Below the pieces are notes generated by a model, which saw only the letters and a list, made by a program, of their open reading frames with translations, did no database searches and was not told where the DNA came from. 56,148 nucleotides of DNA from a virus. A program made the translations under genes and the position numbers. The stretch is from the IMG/VR virus record IMGVR_UViG_3300046012_000429, positions 1-56,148 of that record; one strand, written 5' to 3'. Shown piece by piece: positions 9,124-16,495 of this stretch (positions are counted from its first letter, which is position 1; every line of letters starts with the position of its first letter).

Positions 9124-10097
9124 CGGATCGGCCGAATGTCGAGTTTGGTGTAGGGCGCACGGTCGTACTCGACGTGAGCCCCGGTCACCTTGACCCACTT
9201 CACGGTAAACGCGCCGGTCGATCCCTCGATGCCCTTCAGCGCAGCCTTGGCCTCGTCCTTCAGCCGACGAGCACGACGCTCCAGATCCATTGCCTCCCGC
9301 TGCATCTCCACAGCGGCCAGCAGGTCGGGATCTTCTATGAGTCCCTGCGGACCACCACGGCCCGCACGACAGTCCAGGAAGAACCCGCAGGCTTTTTCGC
9401 ACATCTGGATGGGGGGCTCTTTTCGGGCTTCCTCTCCGTGCTGGAAGGCGTAGACGACATCGTCCAGCCAGGCAGTGGCAGCCTCGACAACACGCTCGTC
9501 ATAGCGTTCTTCATGGACGTAGGGCTCACGGTCATCCCCCGCTCGGTCGAACCAGACATTGCTCACCCGCACATCGGCGAGGGAGACATTGTCGTGGAAC
9601 AGCCCAGCCTGATGCGAGGCTTTCGCGTACAGGTGTCGCTGGAACTGCTGGGCCTGGGTGGGTCCGGTCTTGCGCACCCGCCCCAACCCTCGGGTGGTCT
9701 TCACGTCGATCAGCCGTCCAGTGGGCTCAATCAGGTCGGGGTGTCCGATCAGCACATAGGTGCCGGTGTCGCCGTAGAGGGTGATGGATACCTCAGACTG
9801 GCGGATCATGTTCGGGAACATGGTCATCATCGCGGCCTCGATGTGGTCGCCCAGGGCGGTGCCGATGAAGGCGGCGGTCTTGTCGGTCTCCGGTTCCTGC
9901 TGACCGAGCAGGTGCCGTCGCACGCGCTCACTGCAATGACCCAGATCGCTGACGCCGACCCGGTGCCCTGATGCCTGGATTGAGCGGGCGGTCTGGTTGG
10001 TGGCCGTCTGCACCGCCTCGTAGAACTGCTCTGACATCGCCAGTTCATCGGCGGTCATGGGGCGAGTCGGCAGGGCATCCAACATCTGTAAATCCAA
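9120..10097 (-). CDS. RecB/Cas4-like PD-(D/E)XK nuclease
   Basis: A 325-residue protein with a PD-(D/E)XK core: GHPDLI supplies the Asp and LIDVKTT the (D/E)xK, followed by a Gln/Tyr helix (QAQQFQRHLYA). An early Cys (GHCSE) and late Cys (CEKACGFFLDCR) are placed as in Cas4-type nucleases that bind an Fe-S cluster. It probably works with the adjacent Rad52-like annealing protein in recombination or end processing. TTG 10097 lies a few bases after AGGAG; ATG 10085 is the alternative. Confidence 0.82.
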   Translation of the reverse strand: MDLQMLDALPTRPMTADELAMSEQFYEAVQTATNQTARSIQASGHRVGVSDLGHCSERVRRHLLGQQEPETDKTAAFIGTALGDHIEAAMMTMFPNMIRQSEVSITLYGDTGTYVLIGHPDLIEPTGRLIDVKTTRGLGRVRKTGPTQAQQFQRHLYAKASHQAGLFHDNVSLADVRVSNVWFDRAGDDREPYVHEERYDERVVEAATAWLDDVVYAFQHGEEARKEPPIQMCEKACGFFLDCRAGRGGPQGLIEDPDLLAAVEMQREAMDLERRARRLKDEAKAALKGIEGSTGAFTVKWVKVTGAHVEYDRAPYTKLDIRPIR

Positions 10098-10100
10098 GGC

Positions 10101-10256
10101 TCAGCGCTCCTGGTGGTTGTTGGCCCAGCACCGGCAGTGCGTCGGCCTGTCGTTCAGGTCCGACCAGGCAGTGGTGTCACAGTTCCAGCATTTGTGATCG
10201 CGGCACTCTGGGCAGATCGGCTTCTCCTCAGTGTCGCGGTTCAGGCCGACACTCAC
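10101..10256 (-). CDS. Small zinc-ribbon protein
   Basis: 51 residues starting at a GTG that overlaps the Rad52-like gene's TGA (GTGA). It carries CPECRDHKCWNCD and HCRCW, enough Cys/His for one or two zinc sites. It sits between recombination genes; function unknown. Confidence 0.65.
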   Translation of the reverse strand: MSVGLNRDTEEKPICPECRDHKCWNCDTTAWSDLNDRPTHCRCWANNHQER

Positions 10257-10909
10257 GACACTGACACCGCCTGCTCGTTGCTCGCTGCGTCGCCGTCATA
10301 GCCGATCTCGACCGCTCCCAGGGATGTGGCCAGGGTCGCCTTCTGCTCGTCTGTCAGCACCACCGGAGCGGGCGACCCAGGGGCCTCGGGATCGAACATG
10401 GGGGAGTCGGGGTCGCTCTGTTGCAAGGTGCCCTTGACGAGCGGTCCCAACTGACCGTCGCGGTAGAGGTGCAATCCGAACGTGTCACCGAGGTTGATGG
10501 CTGCCCGGCGCAGGGCGTAGGACTCCACAGAGGTCACCGCCAGGGCATGGGCCTCACCCCGGCTGGGCTGGGGAGCGGACTCCTCGGCATGCCACTCGGT
10601 GAACTCGGTCACCGGCATTCCGTTGTAGTCACGGATGGTGAGGGTGCAGGCGCAGCGATAGCAGACCTTCCAGTAGGTCTGGGAGGAGATGACCTCACCC
10701 GCGTCGTTGGTCTTCTCCCGTACGTCGGGCTCCTCGTAGATGAGGGTCATGTCGTGGATGCGGGAGTCCCAATTACCAAACCCAAACACTCTGCTCAACT
10801 CAGCCCGCACCTCGAACTGGGGCACGTAACTCTGACCGCGCACCTTCTCGATGCGGTCGGGGCGTACGGGGGTGAGCAGTCTCTTGATCTGTCCGGTGGT
10901 GAATGGCAT
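10253..10909 (-). CDS. Rad52-family single-strand annealing protein
   Basis: 218 residues. The N-terminal half has the Rad52/Sak pattern: QIKRLLTPVRPDRIEKVRG, FEVRAELSRVFGFGNWD, then a beta-rich core with Cys (CYRCACTLTIRDYNGMPV) and the helix AVTSVESYALRRAAINLGD. Such proteins anneal complementary single strands in phage recombination. A -10 (TACAAT) lies exactly upstream so that transcription would begin at ATG 10909, giving a leaderless mRNA; the ATG at 10918 overlaps the -10. The nuclease neighbour fits an annealing/exonuclease pair. Confidence 0.8.
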   Translation of the reverse strand: MPFTTGQIKRLLTPVRPDRIEKVRGQSYVPQFEVRAELSRVFGFGNWDSRIHDMTLIYEEPDVREKTNDAGEVISSQTYWKVCYRCACTLTIRDYNGMPVTEFTEWHAEESAPQPSRGEAHALAVTSVESYALRRAAINLGDTFGLHLYRDGQLGPLVKGTLQQSDPDSPMFDPEAPGSPAPVVLTDEQKATLATSLGAVEIGYDGDAASNEQAVSVS

Positions 10910-10916
10910 GTCTCCC

Positions 10917-10944
10917 ATTGTACCGGAGAAAGGTACAGTGTCCA
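10917..10944 (-). promoter_or_regulatory. Leftward promoter, leaderless start
   Basis: On the minus strand TGGACA, 16 bp, TACAAT. Transcription should start at or next to ATG 10909. Confidence 0.6.
10919..10939. promoter_or_regulatory. Symmetric element between divergent leaderless genes
   Basis: TGTACC (10919-10924) and GGTACA (10932-10937) are inverted about a 7-bp centre. The two arms generate TACAAT on the minus strand and TACAGT (10934-10939) on the plus strand, each about 7 bp before a start codon. It could be a shared operator. No convincing plus-strand -35 was seen. Confidence 0.5.
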
Positions 10945-10945
10945 T

Positions 10946-11215
10946 GTGACCACCACCCAGGCCAGTCTGCGCATCGACTTCTCCGAGGCACCCCACGATC
11001 CGGTGGAGCGGCTGCTCTGGCTGAGTGGGGCGAAGGAGGCGTTCGACGCTCAGGTGGCCACCATGTGGCAGACCGCTTACTTCGAGGCGAGGCTGTCCGG
11101 TCGGTTCGCCGCCGCCTTGGATCTGCACCTACACAGCAGGAAGCGGGCGCTCGCGTTCACGCGGGCAGAGAACGAGCGGCGCGGCCGACCGATGCGCTGG
11201 GGCGACGGGTTCTGA
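10946..11215 (+). CDS. Hypothetical rightward protein inside the leftward block
   Basis: 89 residues from GTG 10946 placed for leaderless translation behind TACAGT. The sequence is mostly helical with a basic C terminus (LHLHSRKRALAFTRAENERR). It runs against all neighbours and its last 59 bp overlap the 3' end of the VRR-NUC gene, so the two transcripts converge. Unrecognised; possibly a regulator of the divergent Rad52-like gene, by position only. Confidence 0.6.
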   Translation: MTTTQASLRIDFSEAPHDPVERLLWLSGAKEAFDAQVATMWQTAYFEARLSGRFAAALDLHLHSRKRALAFTRAENERRGRPMRWGDGF

Positions 11216-11501
11216 GTTCGGTCAGGATGTCGTCCCAGTCGTCGGGATACCACAGCCGATAGGTGTCTCCGAGGGCCACACCCCAGCATGCCTGGTCTGA
11301 TCGCGGTCTGCCCCGGCCGACCTTCAACTCGGCGTGGATGACTACTCCGTCGCGGGCAAGCACCAGGTCGACGAAGCCGGAGTCACCGGACAGGGGGGTA
11401 CGCCAGCCCTTTGCGGTCTTCGCGGGACGGAAGTGGGTAACCAGCCAGCCGAACAACCTGGCAGTGTCGATGACCCGCTGCAGGAAATCCGTCTCGGTCA
11501 T
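11157..11501 (-). CDS. VRR-NUC domain nuclease
   Basis: 114 residues with the compact VRR-NUC/Holliday-resolvase-like fold of the PD-(D/E)XK group: GFVDLVLARDGVVIHAELK gives the catalytic Asp and ExK, followed by QACWG and YRLWYPDDWDDI. These enzymes cut branched or replicating DNA. The ATG sits one base after a GGTTAAGG palindrome; AAGGTGG inside that palindrome is the only SD-like sequence. The 3' end overlaps the convergent gene at 10946-11215. Confidence 0.8.
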   Translation of the reverse strand: MTETDFLQRVIDTARLFGWLVTHFRPAKTAKGWRTPLSGDSGFVDLVLARDGVVIHAELKVGRGRPRSDQACWGVALGDTYRLWYPDDWDDILTELRTRRPSASVGRAARSLPA

Positions 11502-11502
11502 C

Positions 11503-11521
11503 GGTTAAGGCCACCTTAACT
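11503..11521. repeat. Dispersed palindrome copy 2 (GGTTAAGG CCA CCTTAAC)
   Basis: Perfect arms. It abuts the VRR-NUC start codon and begins 2 bp from the HNH gene stop. Confidence 0.9.
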
Positions 11522-11522
11522 T

Positions 11523-11852
11523 TCACAGTGCCAGCGTCCATCCTCCTGAACAGTCTGGCAGCACCCAGCCGGTGGGTGTCTTGAACGGCATCAGCCAGGG
11601 CTCGCAGACATTGCGTTCGACGATCAACCCGGCTTCTTTCGCCTTGGTCGGATTGTGGTGGGCCCAGGTGTGGCATGTCGCGCACAGCCAGACGCCAACA
11701 CAGGGACAGTGGGTATGGCTGTCGCGCACCGAACGCGACCGACGGTGGTGCCAGTGTCCGTTCGGTGCGGGTATCTGGCACCTAGCACACCGGAAGCGCT
11801 CCCGGGCTTTGACTAGTTCCCGGGAGCGCTTCGGTATAGGTGTTGCTTTCAC
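11523..11852 (-). CDS. HNH endonuclease
   Basis: 109 residues with an HNH/zinc layout: RCARCQ, GHWHHRRSR, WLCATCHTWAH and a later Asn/Cys (VERNVCEP). GTG 11852 overlaps the preceding TGA (GTGA), setting the start. HNH enzymes near phage replication genes may act in DNA packaging, homing or host DNA degradation. It is not next to the terminase here. Confidence 0.8.
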   Translation of the reverse strand: MKATPIPKRSRELVKARERFRCARCQIPAPNGHWHHRRSRSVRDSHTHCPCVGVWLCATCHTWAHHNPTKAKEAGLIVERNVCEPWLMPFKTPTGWVLPDCSGGWTLAL

Positions 11853-11989
11853 TTCTTGTGATTCTCGTCCCTGTGGTGACCCCAGAGACGGGCACGCCAC
11901 CGCGCACCCGTCTCCAGGTAGTAGGCGACGACGCCTCCTAGGAACCCACCGCTGAACGCCACGACGAGGACCTGCCACCACTCACTCAT
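11849..11989 (-). CDS. Small single-pass membrane protein
   Basis: 46 residues: MSEWWQ, one hydrophobic helix (VLVVAFSGGFLGGVVAYYL), then a basic tail ending HHRDENHKK. Start and stop both lie in ATGA/GTGA overlaps. Orientation is probably N-out, C-in by the positive-inside rule. Function unknown. Confidence 0.6.
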   Translation of the reverse strand: MSEWWQVLVVAFSGGFLGGVVAYYLETGARWRARLWGHHRDENHKK

Positions 11990-12111
11990 CGTGAGCGGGT
12001 TTCTTCCAACTCGACCAGCATCCACAGCCATGACTCGGCCTGCAACTCGCTGATCTCACGGCGGGCCAGCAGTGCGAGCACACTGGCGACCAACAGGTCC
12101 CACTCGCTCAT
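11986..12111 (-). CDS. Hypothetical 41-residue protein
   Basis: It starts MSEWDLLVASVLALLARREI and is then helical and acidic. Both ends are in 4-bp ATGA overlaps with neighbours, the main support for it being real. Confidence 0.5.
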   Translation of the reverse strand: MSEWDLLVASVLALLARREISELQAESWLWMLVELEETRSR

Positions 12112-12206
12112 CCGACCACCACCATCAACACCGTGTAGAACACCAAGATGGCGATGCTGACGGCAGCGATCGCTCCGAGGAGAACCCAGTCTTGATCCTC
12201 AGTCAC
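12108..12206 (-). CDS. Tiny membrane peptide
   Basis: 32 residues, GTG start, nearly all one transmembrane helix (LLGAIAAVSIAILVFYTVL). It overlaps the upstream stop by 8 bp and the downstream start by 4 bp. It shares an identical 20-bp stretch (12141-12160) with the minus-strand peptide gene at 52225-52308, indicating common origin. Confidence 0.55.
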   Translation of the reverse strand: MTEDQDWVLLGAIAAVSIAILVFYTVLMVVVG

Positions 12207-12768
12207 TGCTGTCGGACTCCTCACTCTCTACTCCCTTCAGCCGACCTGGCTGCTGTTCGATCTGGACCGCGTGCTCACGACCGAGCCCACCCTCCAGCCC
12301 CTTGCCGAGACCAGCGGTCAGGTTGGTCAAGATCTCGGGGTTGGCGTCGATGGTGTCCATCACTCGGTTGACGATGTGCACCACGTTGTCCAGCCGGACC
12401 TTGAGCATGGCCTGGACCCGGACGTTGTCGATCTGCACGTCGACTCGGTCGATGGACACGTCAGCGCCCACGTCGAGTTCCAGCAGATCGAGCACCTTGG
12501 CTCGCAGGTTCACATGGGCGCGGAGGTTGTCGACCTCGATGCCGATGTGGTCGACCCCCAGGTTGGGGATCGACAAGAGCACGTCCGGGTCGTTGTTGGA
12601 GCCCAGCCACTGCTCGGCGGTGGCGTGTTGCAAGGGCTCCAACGTGGCCGAGGTGTCGGTCCGCCCGGCCTTGTCCTGCCTGGCGTTCCAGGTCTCGATG
12701 TTGCGACCATCGTCAGTCCCGTGGCGGACGAGGCTCCCTTGGCTTTCTTGGCTGTCGGTCGGGTCCAC
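12199..12768 (-). CDS. Gas-vesicle-cluster-associated-like protein (third of trio)
   Basis: 189 residues if GTG 12768 is used; the start is uncertain because the 5' part overlaps the preceding gene and lacks a clear SD. The core, about residues 60-150, is a regular repeat-like beta pattern (VDHIGIEVDNLRAHVNLRAK, then ALLELDVG-type and VRVQAMLKVRLDNVVHIV). I recall similar proteins in Actinobacteria close to gas-vesicle genes. The C terminus is acidic and Ser-rich. Together with the next two genes it forms a unit; biochemical role unknown. Confidence 0.6.
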   Translation of the reverse strand: MDPTDSQESQGSLVRHGTDDGRNIETWNARQDKAGRTDTSATLEPLQHATAEQWLGSNNDPDVLLSIPNLGVDHIGIEVDNLRAHVNLRAKVLDLLELDVGADVSIDRVDVQIDNVRVQAMLKVRLDNVVHIVNRVMDTIDANPEILTNLTAGLGKGLEGGLGREHAVQIEQQPGRLKGVESEESDSSD

Positions 12769-13693
12769 GTCGGCGGGGCTGCTTGGGCTCCTCGGCGTCC
12801 TCGGACTGTCCGGCATCTCCGGCGCCATCATCTATCTCGTCCTCCGGCTCGGCTTCGCCCTGTTCCTGGGCTTCACCTTCCGACCCACGTTCTTCCCCGT
12901 CACCGGCTTCGGACTGTGCTTGTAGGCCATCCTGTTCGCCCACGCCTGCCGAATCCTCTCGGTCCATCTCATCTGGTTGCTCCTCCTCGTTCTCAGGTGC
13001 GGGCAGCATCATCAGGTGCCGCCCGAAGTGCTTCACGTCCAACCGGGCACGGCGCCCGACCGTCCGCCATCTGTTGCCCATCCACTCGAAGAACCCCTTC
13101 GGCCGGTACTCCAGCGTGTAGAGGATCAGGGTGGCGTTGTCCCCGATGGGGGTGAAGGTGATGCAGCCGTCGATGGTCCCCTTGGCCGCCTCGGTCGACC
13201 ACCGGATACGCCGGTTCTCGACCTGTTCCTCGACGGTCGCCTTCCACGACCGTCGGTTGAGGAAGATCTTGGCCGTCCACTGGGAGGTCTGCTTGGCCTC
13301 GCCGTCGTCGCCCTCCTCCTCGTCGACCGTGACCTTCTCGGGACCCTTCATGAACTCGGGGAACTGGGCGTAGTTGGTCCACTCCTCGAACGCCTGCTCG
13401 ACCGGGACACCGACGAACAACTGTTCGTAGATGTTGGTCGGACGCTTGGCGGAGCCGCCCACCATCTTCTTGAATGCCCCTTTGATGCCTCCCCAGAGGG
13501 TCGACCTCCCCTCCGAGGCGGCGTCCGTGGCCCCCTCAACGGCACCCGATGTCGCACTGTCCTCTCCCGCGAACTTGGCGGCGGCTCCAGACACCATGTG
13601 CCCCGCTTGGGCCCCGGCGAAACTGCCGAGGGCTCCGAGCAGGTCCTTGGTGGCCGGGTCCTCCCGCAGTCGGGACAGGAACGACTCAGCCAT
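12713..13693 (-). CDS. SRPBCC-domain protein like those of actinobacterial gas-vesicle clusters
   Basis: 326 residues. The N terminus (MAESFLSRLREDPATKDLL, then a Gly/Ala helix) precedes a START/polyketide-cyclase (SRPBCC) domain at about 88-235: YEQLFVGVPVEQAFEEWTNY, FPEFMKGPEKV, RSWKATVEEQVENRRIRW, PIGDNATLILYTLEYRPKGF, RARLDVKHFGRH. The C-terminal 100 residues are highly acidic, then basic-Pro. This order (N helix, SRPBCC, charged tail) matches the SRPBCC protein I know from Streptomyces gas-vesicle loci. ATG 13693 overlaps the upstream gene by 8 bp. No lipid ligand can be inferred. Confidence 0.75.
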   Translation of the reverse strand: MAESFLSRLREDPATKDLLGALGSFAGAQAGHMVSGAAAKFAGEDSATSGAVEGATDAASEGRSTLWGGIKGAFKKMVGGSAKRPTNIYEQLFVGVPVEQAFEEWTNYAQFPEFMKGPEKVTVDEEEGDDGEAKQTSQWTAKIFLNRRSWKATVEEQVENRRIRWSTEAAKGTIDGCITFTPIGDNATLILYTLEYRPKGFFEWMGNRWRTVGRRARLDVKHFGRHLMMLPAPENEEEQPDEMDREDSAGVGEQDGLQAQSEAGDGEERGSEGEAQEQGEAEPEDEIDDGAGDAGQSEDAEEPKQPRRRGPDRQPRKPREPRPPRD

Positions 13694-14237
13694 CGGAGTT
13701 CTCCTCCTTGTTCTCCTCCGCTTCGGCGTCGTCCTCGGTCCACTCCTCGTCGGACTCGTGCTCGGGGTCATCGTCAGGAGTTGCGTCGTCTGTATCAGAG
13801 GGGGCGTCTTCGCCCTCCTCCTTCTTGGGCTTGCGCTTCAACTTGCTCGTCAACTTGCTCACCGTCCCTGTGGTCTGGTCGACCGTGTCGCTAACGGTTT
13901 CGGCGGTTCCCTCGACTACCTCAGTAGAGGCGTTCTGCAGCCGCTGGGTCCGCTCGGTCAAGCCTTTGGTGATGCCGACCATCCGGGCCTGCACAGCGGC
14001 CATCGCTGCCTGCTGGATGGCCTCCTGCAGTGGCCCACGTACCTGGTCGGTGATCTGTTTGGCTTCCTCGCTGGCCAGCATCTGGGTGGCAAGGGTCCGG
14101 CCCTTGCCGACCAACTGCTGGGCTTGCTGATTGCCGGACAGGAACATGGCGAAACGTAGGGCAGTCCCGCCCTTCTTCGTCCGGCCCAGGATGTAGCCAC
14201 CGACGACGGCTGCACCCAACTTCGCGTTCTCGTTCAT
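13686..14237 (-). CDS. GYxLGRTKK-type protein, gas-vesicle-cluster-associated (first of trio)
   Basis: 183 residues beginning with a short hydrophobic segment and basic motif (KLGAAVVGGYILGRTKK), then amphipathic helix with coiled-coil character and a very acidic tail. This is the design of the small protein, often mislabelled DNA primase, beside the SRPBCC gene in Streptomyces gas-vesicle loci. ATG 14237 has AAAGGA upstream. A GGTTAAGG palindrome lies 40 bp upstream and probably marks the start of the three-gene unit. No GvpA-like structural gene is present in the window. Confidence 0.7.
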   Translation of the reverse strand: MNENAKLGAAVVGGYILGRTKKGGTALRFAMFLSGNQQAQQLVGKGRTLATQMLASEEAKQITDQVRGPLQEAIQQAAMAAVQARMVGITKGLTERTQRLQNASTEVVEGTAETVSDTVDQTTGTVSKLTSKLKRKPKKEEGEDAPSDTDDATPDDDPEHESDEEWTEDDAEAEENKEENSDG

Positions 14238-14275
14238 GGTTTTCCTTTGTGTGGTTGGTTGTGGTTGCTCGAACT

Positions 14276-14294
14276 GGTTAAGGCTGCCTTAACC
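14276..14294. repeat. Dispersed palindrome copy 3 (GGTTAAGG CTG CCTTAACC)
   Basis: Full 8-bp arms. It lies between the gene ending 14323 and the gas-vesicle-like trio starting 14237. Confidence 0.9.
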
Positions 14295-14322
14295 GGGGGA
14301 CCCCTGGCTCGGGTGGTCATGG

Positions 14323-14550
14323 TCAGTACCGCTCCGGCCAGGTGACCGGGCGGCGCGGCTTCATCACCAGCCCGCCCATCATGGACACGATGTCGTCGAA
14401 CTTCTCGGTCACATCGAGGTACTGGCCGGTGCCCAGGAAGATCCGGGTCACCTCGTTCAGCGGCACCGCGAAGTCGATGCTGATGATCGGCACCAGGACC
14501 GGTCCACCCACCTCCTCCGCGCTGGTCAGCAGCAGCACGTACGGCGTCAT
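14323..14550 (-). CDS. Hypothetical 75-residue protein
   Basis: Starts at ATG 14550 in a 4-bp overlap with the preceding gene. It has hydrophobic beta strands (YVLLLTSAEEVGGPVLVPII) and ends RRPVTWPERY. Unrecognised. Confidence 0.6.
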   Translation of the reverse strand: MTPYVLLLTSAEEVGGPVLVPIISIDFAVPLNEVTRIFLGTGQYLDVTEKFDDIVSMMGGLVMKPRRPVTWPERY

Positions 14551-15122
14551 GCCAGCACCAACTCCTGCATCAACCGGGGGAGGTCGCCGTCGGTGCCGAT
14601 GGCCTCGATCTGGGTGGGCTCGCCCCACTCGATTGCGTGTCCGTTCCGGGTGTAGCGCTGCTGGACGTCATAGCCCGGTCCGTCCGGGGCCACACAGATC
14701 GCTGCCAGTGCCTCGTAGGCGTCCGGGTCCCCGACCTCGAACGCTGCCTGGGCCTCACCCCGCACCACGTTCGGGTCGTCGATCACCTTCGCGTAGGTGT
14801 CCAGGGCCAGCGCCACCCAGTCCACGCTGGGGATCTGACCAGCCAGCCGCAGGTGCACCAGTTCGTGCAGCGCCTCGACCGGGTGGACGTTCAGCAGTGG
14901 CAGCATCCCGGACTCCGAGCCCATGCCGATGCAGATGACACCGAGGGCCTCGCCGCTGCTCTCGATCATCTCCCGCATCATCGCGAGGAAGAACGAGGCA
15001 TCCGGCGGCGGTCCACCGTAGGGGTGGATGATCAGCGCCCCGGCGTTCTCGGCCTCGGCCAGTGCGGTGATCATCGCCGCCTGCTCGGCCAGCGATGACA
15101 AGAACCCCTCGCCCTCAGTCAT
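14547..15122 (-). CDS. Hypothetical 191-residue protein
   Basis: An acidic, well-folded-looking protein with helices and a hydrophobic core (EALGVICIGMGSESGMLPLL, HELVHLRLAG, WVALALDTYAKVI). HELVHL resembles an HExxH zinc motif only loosely (HELVH), so no protease claim is made. It overlaps the upstream gene by 8 bp and the downstream gene by 4 bp. Confidence 0.65.
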   Translation of the reverse strand: MTEGEGFLSSLAEQAAMITALAEAENAGALIIHPYGGPPPDASFFLAMMREMIESSGEALGVICIGMGSESGMLPLLNVHPVEALHELVHLRLAGQIPSVDWVALALDTYAKVIDDPNVVRGEAQAAFEVGDPDAYEALAAICVAPDGPGYDVQQRYTRNGHAIEWGEPTQIEAIGTDGDLPRLMQELVLA

Positions 15123-15306
15123 GGGTCTCCTCCCCACCCTCGCGATGGCACCCGCAGGTGCACTCGTCCCCGTTCGGGTCTGAGCACTCCTCGTGGTAGC
15201 CCAGCGAGCACTGCCGGAACATGCCCATCAGGCGACCGGCCGCGATCTTGGTCTCGGTGGTCTCGTCGTCGTCACCGGGTCTGTTGATGTGCATCACGGG
15301 GCTCAT
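15115..15306 (-). CDS. Small Cys/His-rich protein
   Basis: 63 residues with CSLGYHEECSDPNGDECTC followed by GCH, likely a zinc-binding knuckle. The ends overlap neighbouring genes by 8 and 4 bp. Function unknown. Confidence 0.6.
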   Translation of the reverse strand: MSPVMHINRPGDDDETTETKIAAGRLMGMFRQCSLGYHEECSDPNGDECTCGCHREGGEETHD

Positions 15307-15671
15307 CGGTACGCCCCTTCCACCAGACCGACGACCAGGTTGAGGGCGACCTCAGCCCGCTCGGCGGTCATGTCGACGAAGTCGGGACCCTCGGGGGTCA
15401 TCCCCTCCTGCATCACCAGCACGTCACCGCGCAGGGTGTAGCCCTGCACCGGGTAGAGGGGCCAGGCCCGCATGTTCTGCGGCTGGCCGTTGCGCTGGCC
15501 GTCCTCGTCGCAGACCCCGACCAGGCCGTGGATCGAGGTGAGCGGGCACCGGAACCGCTCGATGTAGGTGCATGGTCCACCGATCTTGGCGGCGATGGAC
15601 TTGTAGCCGTGCTCGACCGCGACGACCTCGATCGGGTCGACAGGGTTGACGGGCACTCGGATTGCTCTCAC
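15303..15671 (-). CDS. DUF3846-like protein
   Basis: 122 residues. The pattern IGGPCTYIERF, VGVCDEDGQRNGQPQNMRAW, GDVLVMQEG resembles DUF3846, a family common in phages and plasmids of Gram-positive hosts with unknown role. GTG 15671 follows AGGAGCAACCACA, a clear case of the start-associated motif shared by many leftward genes here. Confidence 0.65.
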   Translation of the reverse strand: MRAIRVPVNPVDPIEVVAVEHGYKSIAAKIGGPCTYIERFRCPLTSIHGLVGVCDEDGQRNGQPQNMRAWPLYPVQGYTLRGDVLVMQEGMTPEGPDFVDMTAERAEVALNLVVGLVEGAYR

Positions 15672-15691
15672 TGTGGTTGCTCCTCTTTCGC

Positions 15692-15955
15692 TCACTGGTT
15701 GTGGTCGCTTGCGGTGATGTTGTTGATGACTTCGAGCAGTCGTTCCACCTCGCTCTCCGCCTCGGTCTGGGCCTCTTGGGTGTCGCGCAGTTCGTCCCGC
15801 AGGGTGTCGATGTACTCGGCCAGCACCAGCCGGTCGAGGTATGCCTGCTCGTTGTCGACGTGGCTGTTGTCGACGCCCCATATCCAGTGCCGTCGGGCCA
15901 GGGCGAGGTTCACGGTGACGATGCTGAGTTCGCGCAACAGGTCAGGCATCGTCAC
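15692..15955 (-). CDS. Hypothetical coiled-coil protein
   Basis: About 87 residues starting at GTG 15955 (or ATG 15949), overlapping the preceding gene. The second half is a long heptad-like acidic helix (ELRDTQEAQTEAESEVERLL). Possibly an oligomeric early protein; unrecognised. Confidence 0.6.
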   Translation of the reverse strand: MTMPDLLRELSIVTVNLALARRHWIWGVDNSHVDNEQAYLDRLVLAEYIDTLRDELRDTQEAQTEAESEVERLLEVINNITASDHNQ

Positions 15956-16265
15956 CTTCCTCGTGCTCGTCGTTGGGACTCGGCACGTAGAGGCTGCCGT
16001 TGACCCACAGGTACCCGTCCGGCTGCATCCACACCGTCGGTCCCAGGTGCACCTTGGCGTCGGTGTCGGCGTACGGGTAGAGCGGAGTGTGGTCCGGGCC
16101 CTGGATGATCCAGGTAGCCACGGTGATCAGGTCATCCGGAGCGGGTGAGATCTTGCTGGCCAGACCGGTGTTGGTGAGGAACGGCCTGGCGATGCCCAGT
16201 GCAAACGCGCGCGCCTGCTGCTCATGGCTGAGCGGGTTGTCATGGGGCTCGGGTGGTTGGTCCAT
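15942..16265 (-). CDS. Hypothetical 107-residue protein
   Basis: ATG 16265 sits in a TGATG junction with the upstream gene and has GGAGCATCACC before it. Mixed alpha/beta sequence with LITVATWIIQGPD and VHLGPTVWMQPDGYLWVNG. Unrecognised. Confidence 0.6.
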   Translation of the reverse strand: MDQPPEPHDNPLSHEQQARAFALGIARPFLTNTGLASKISPAPDDLITVATWIIQGPDHTPLYPYADTDAKVHLGPTVWMQPDGYLWVNGSLYVPSPNDEHEEGDDA

Positions 16266-16495
16266 CAGGTGATGCTCCTTCGCATGCGGTGCTGTAGTTC
16301 GTGGATCAGACAGGGTGAGCAGGACTGGGGTCGGCAGGCGTAGCGCTCGCCGAGGACACAGGGCTGCTCGGGCATCTCCATCGCCAGGTCGAGCACGGGC
16401 TGCAGGACGAACAGCCGGGCACTGTCGTTGCGCCAGCACCAGATCTGGTAGATCGGGTCATCGGTGCTGACGGTGATGCCGACGCGCTCAAGCAT
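16265..16495 (-). CDS. Hypothetical protein, paralogue of next upstream gene
   Basis: 76 residues. The start VGITVSTDDPIYQIWCW is nearly repeated in the gene at 16488-16769 (VVSTEDPVYQIWCW). The C-terminal half carries Cys (CVLGERYACRPQSCSPC) and may bind zinc. Overlaps indicate co-translation. Confidence 0.6.
   Translation of the reverse strand: MLERVGITVSTDDPIYQIWCWRNDSARLFVLQPVLDLAMEMPEQPCVLGERYACRPQSCSPCLIHELQHRMRRSIT

Noticed and set aside
12974-12990. GGTTGCTCCT-like start-associated motif near 12977
   Set aside because: It is inside the SRPBCC coding sequence with no start codon downstream; likely coincidence.
14547-15122. Zinc metalloprotease based on HELVH
   Set aside because: HELVH appears once, but no other protease elements were recognisable, and short HExxH matches arise by chance.
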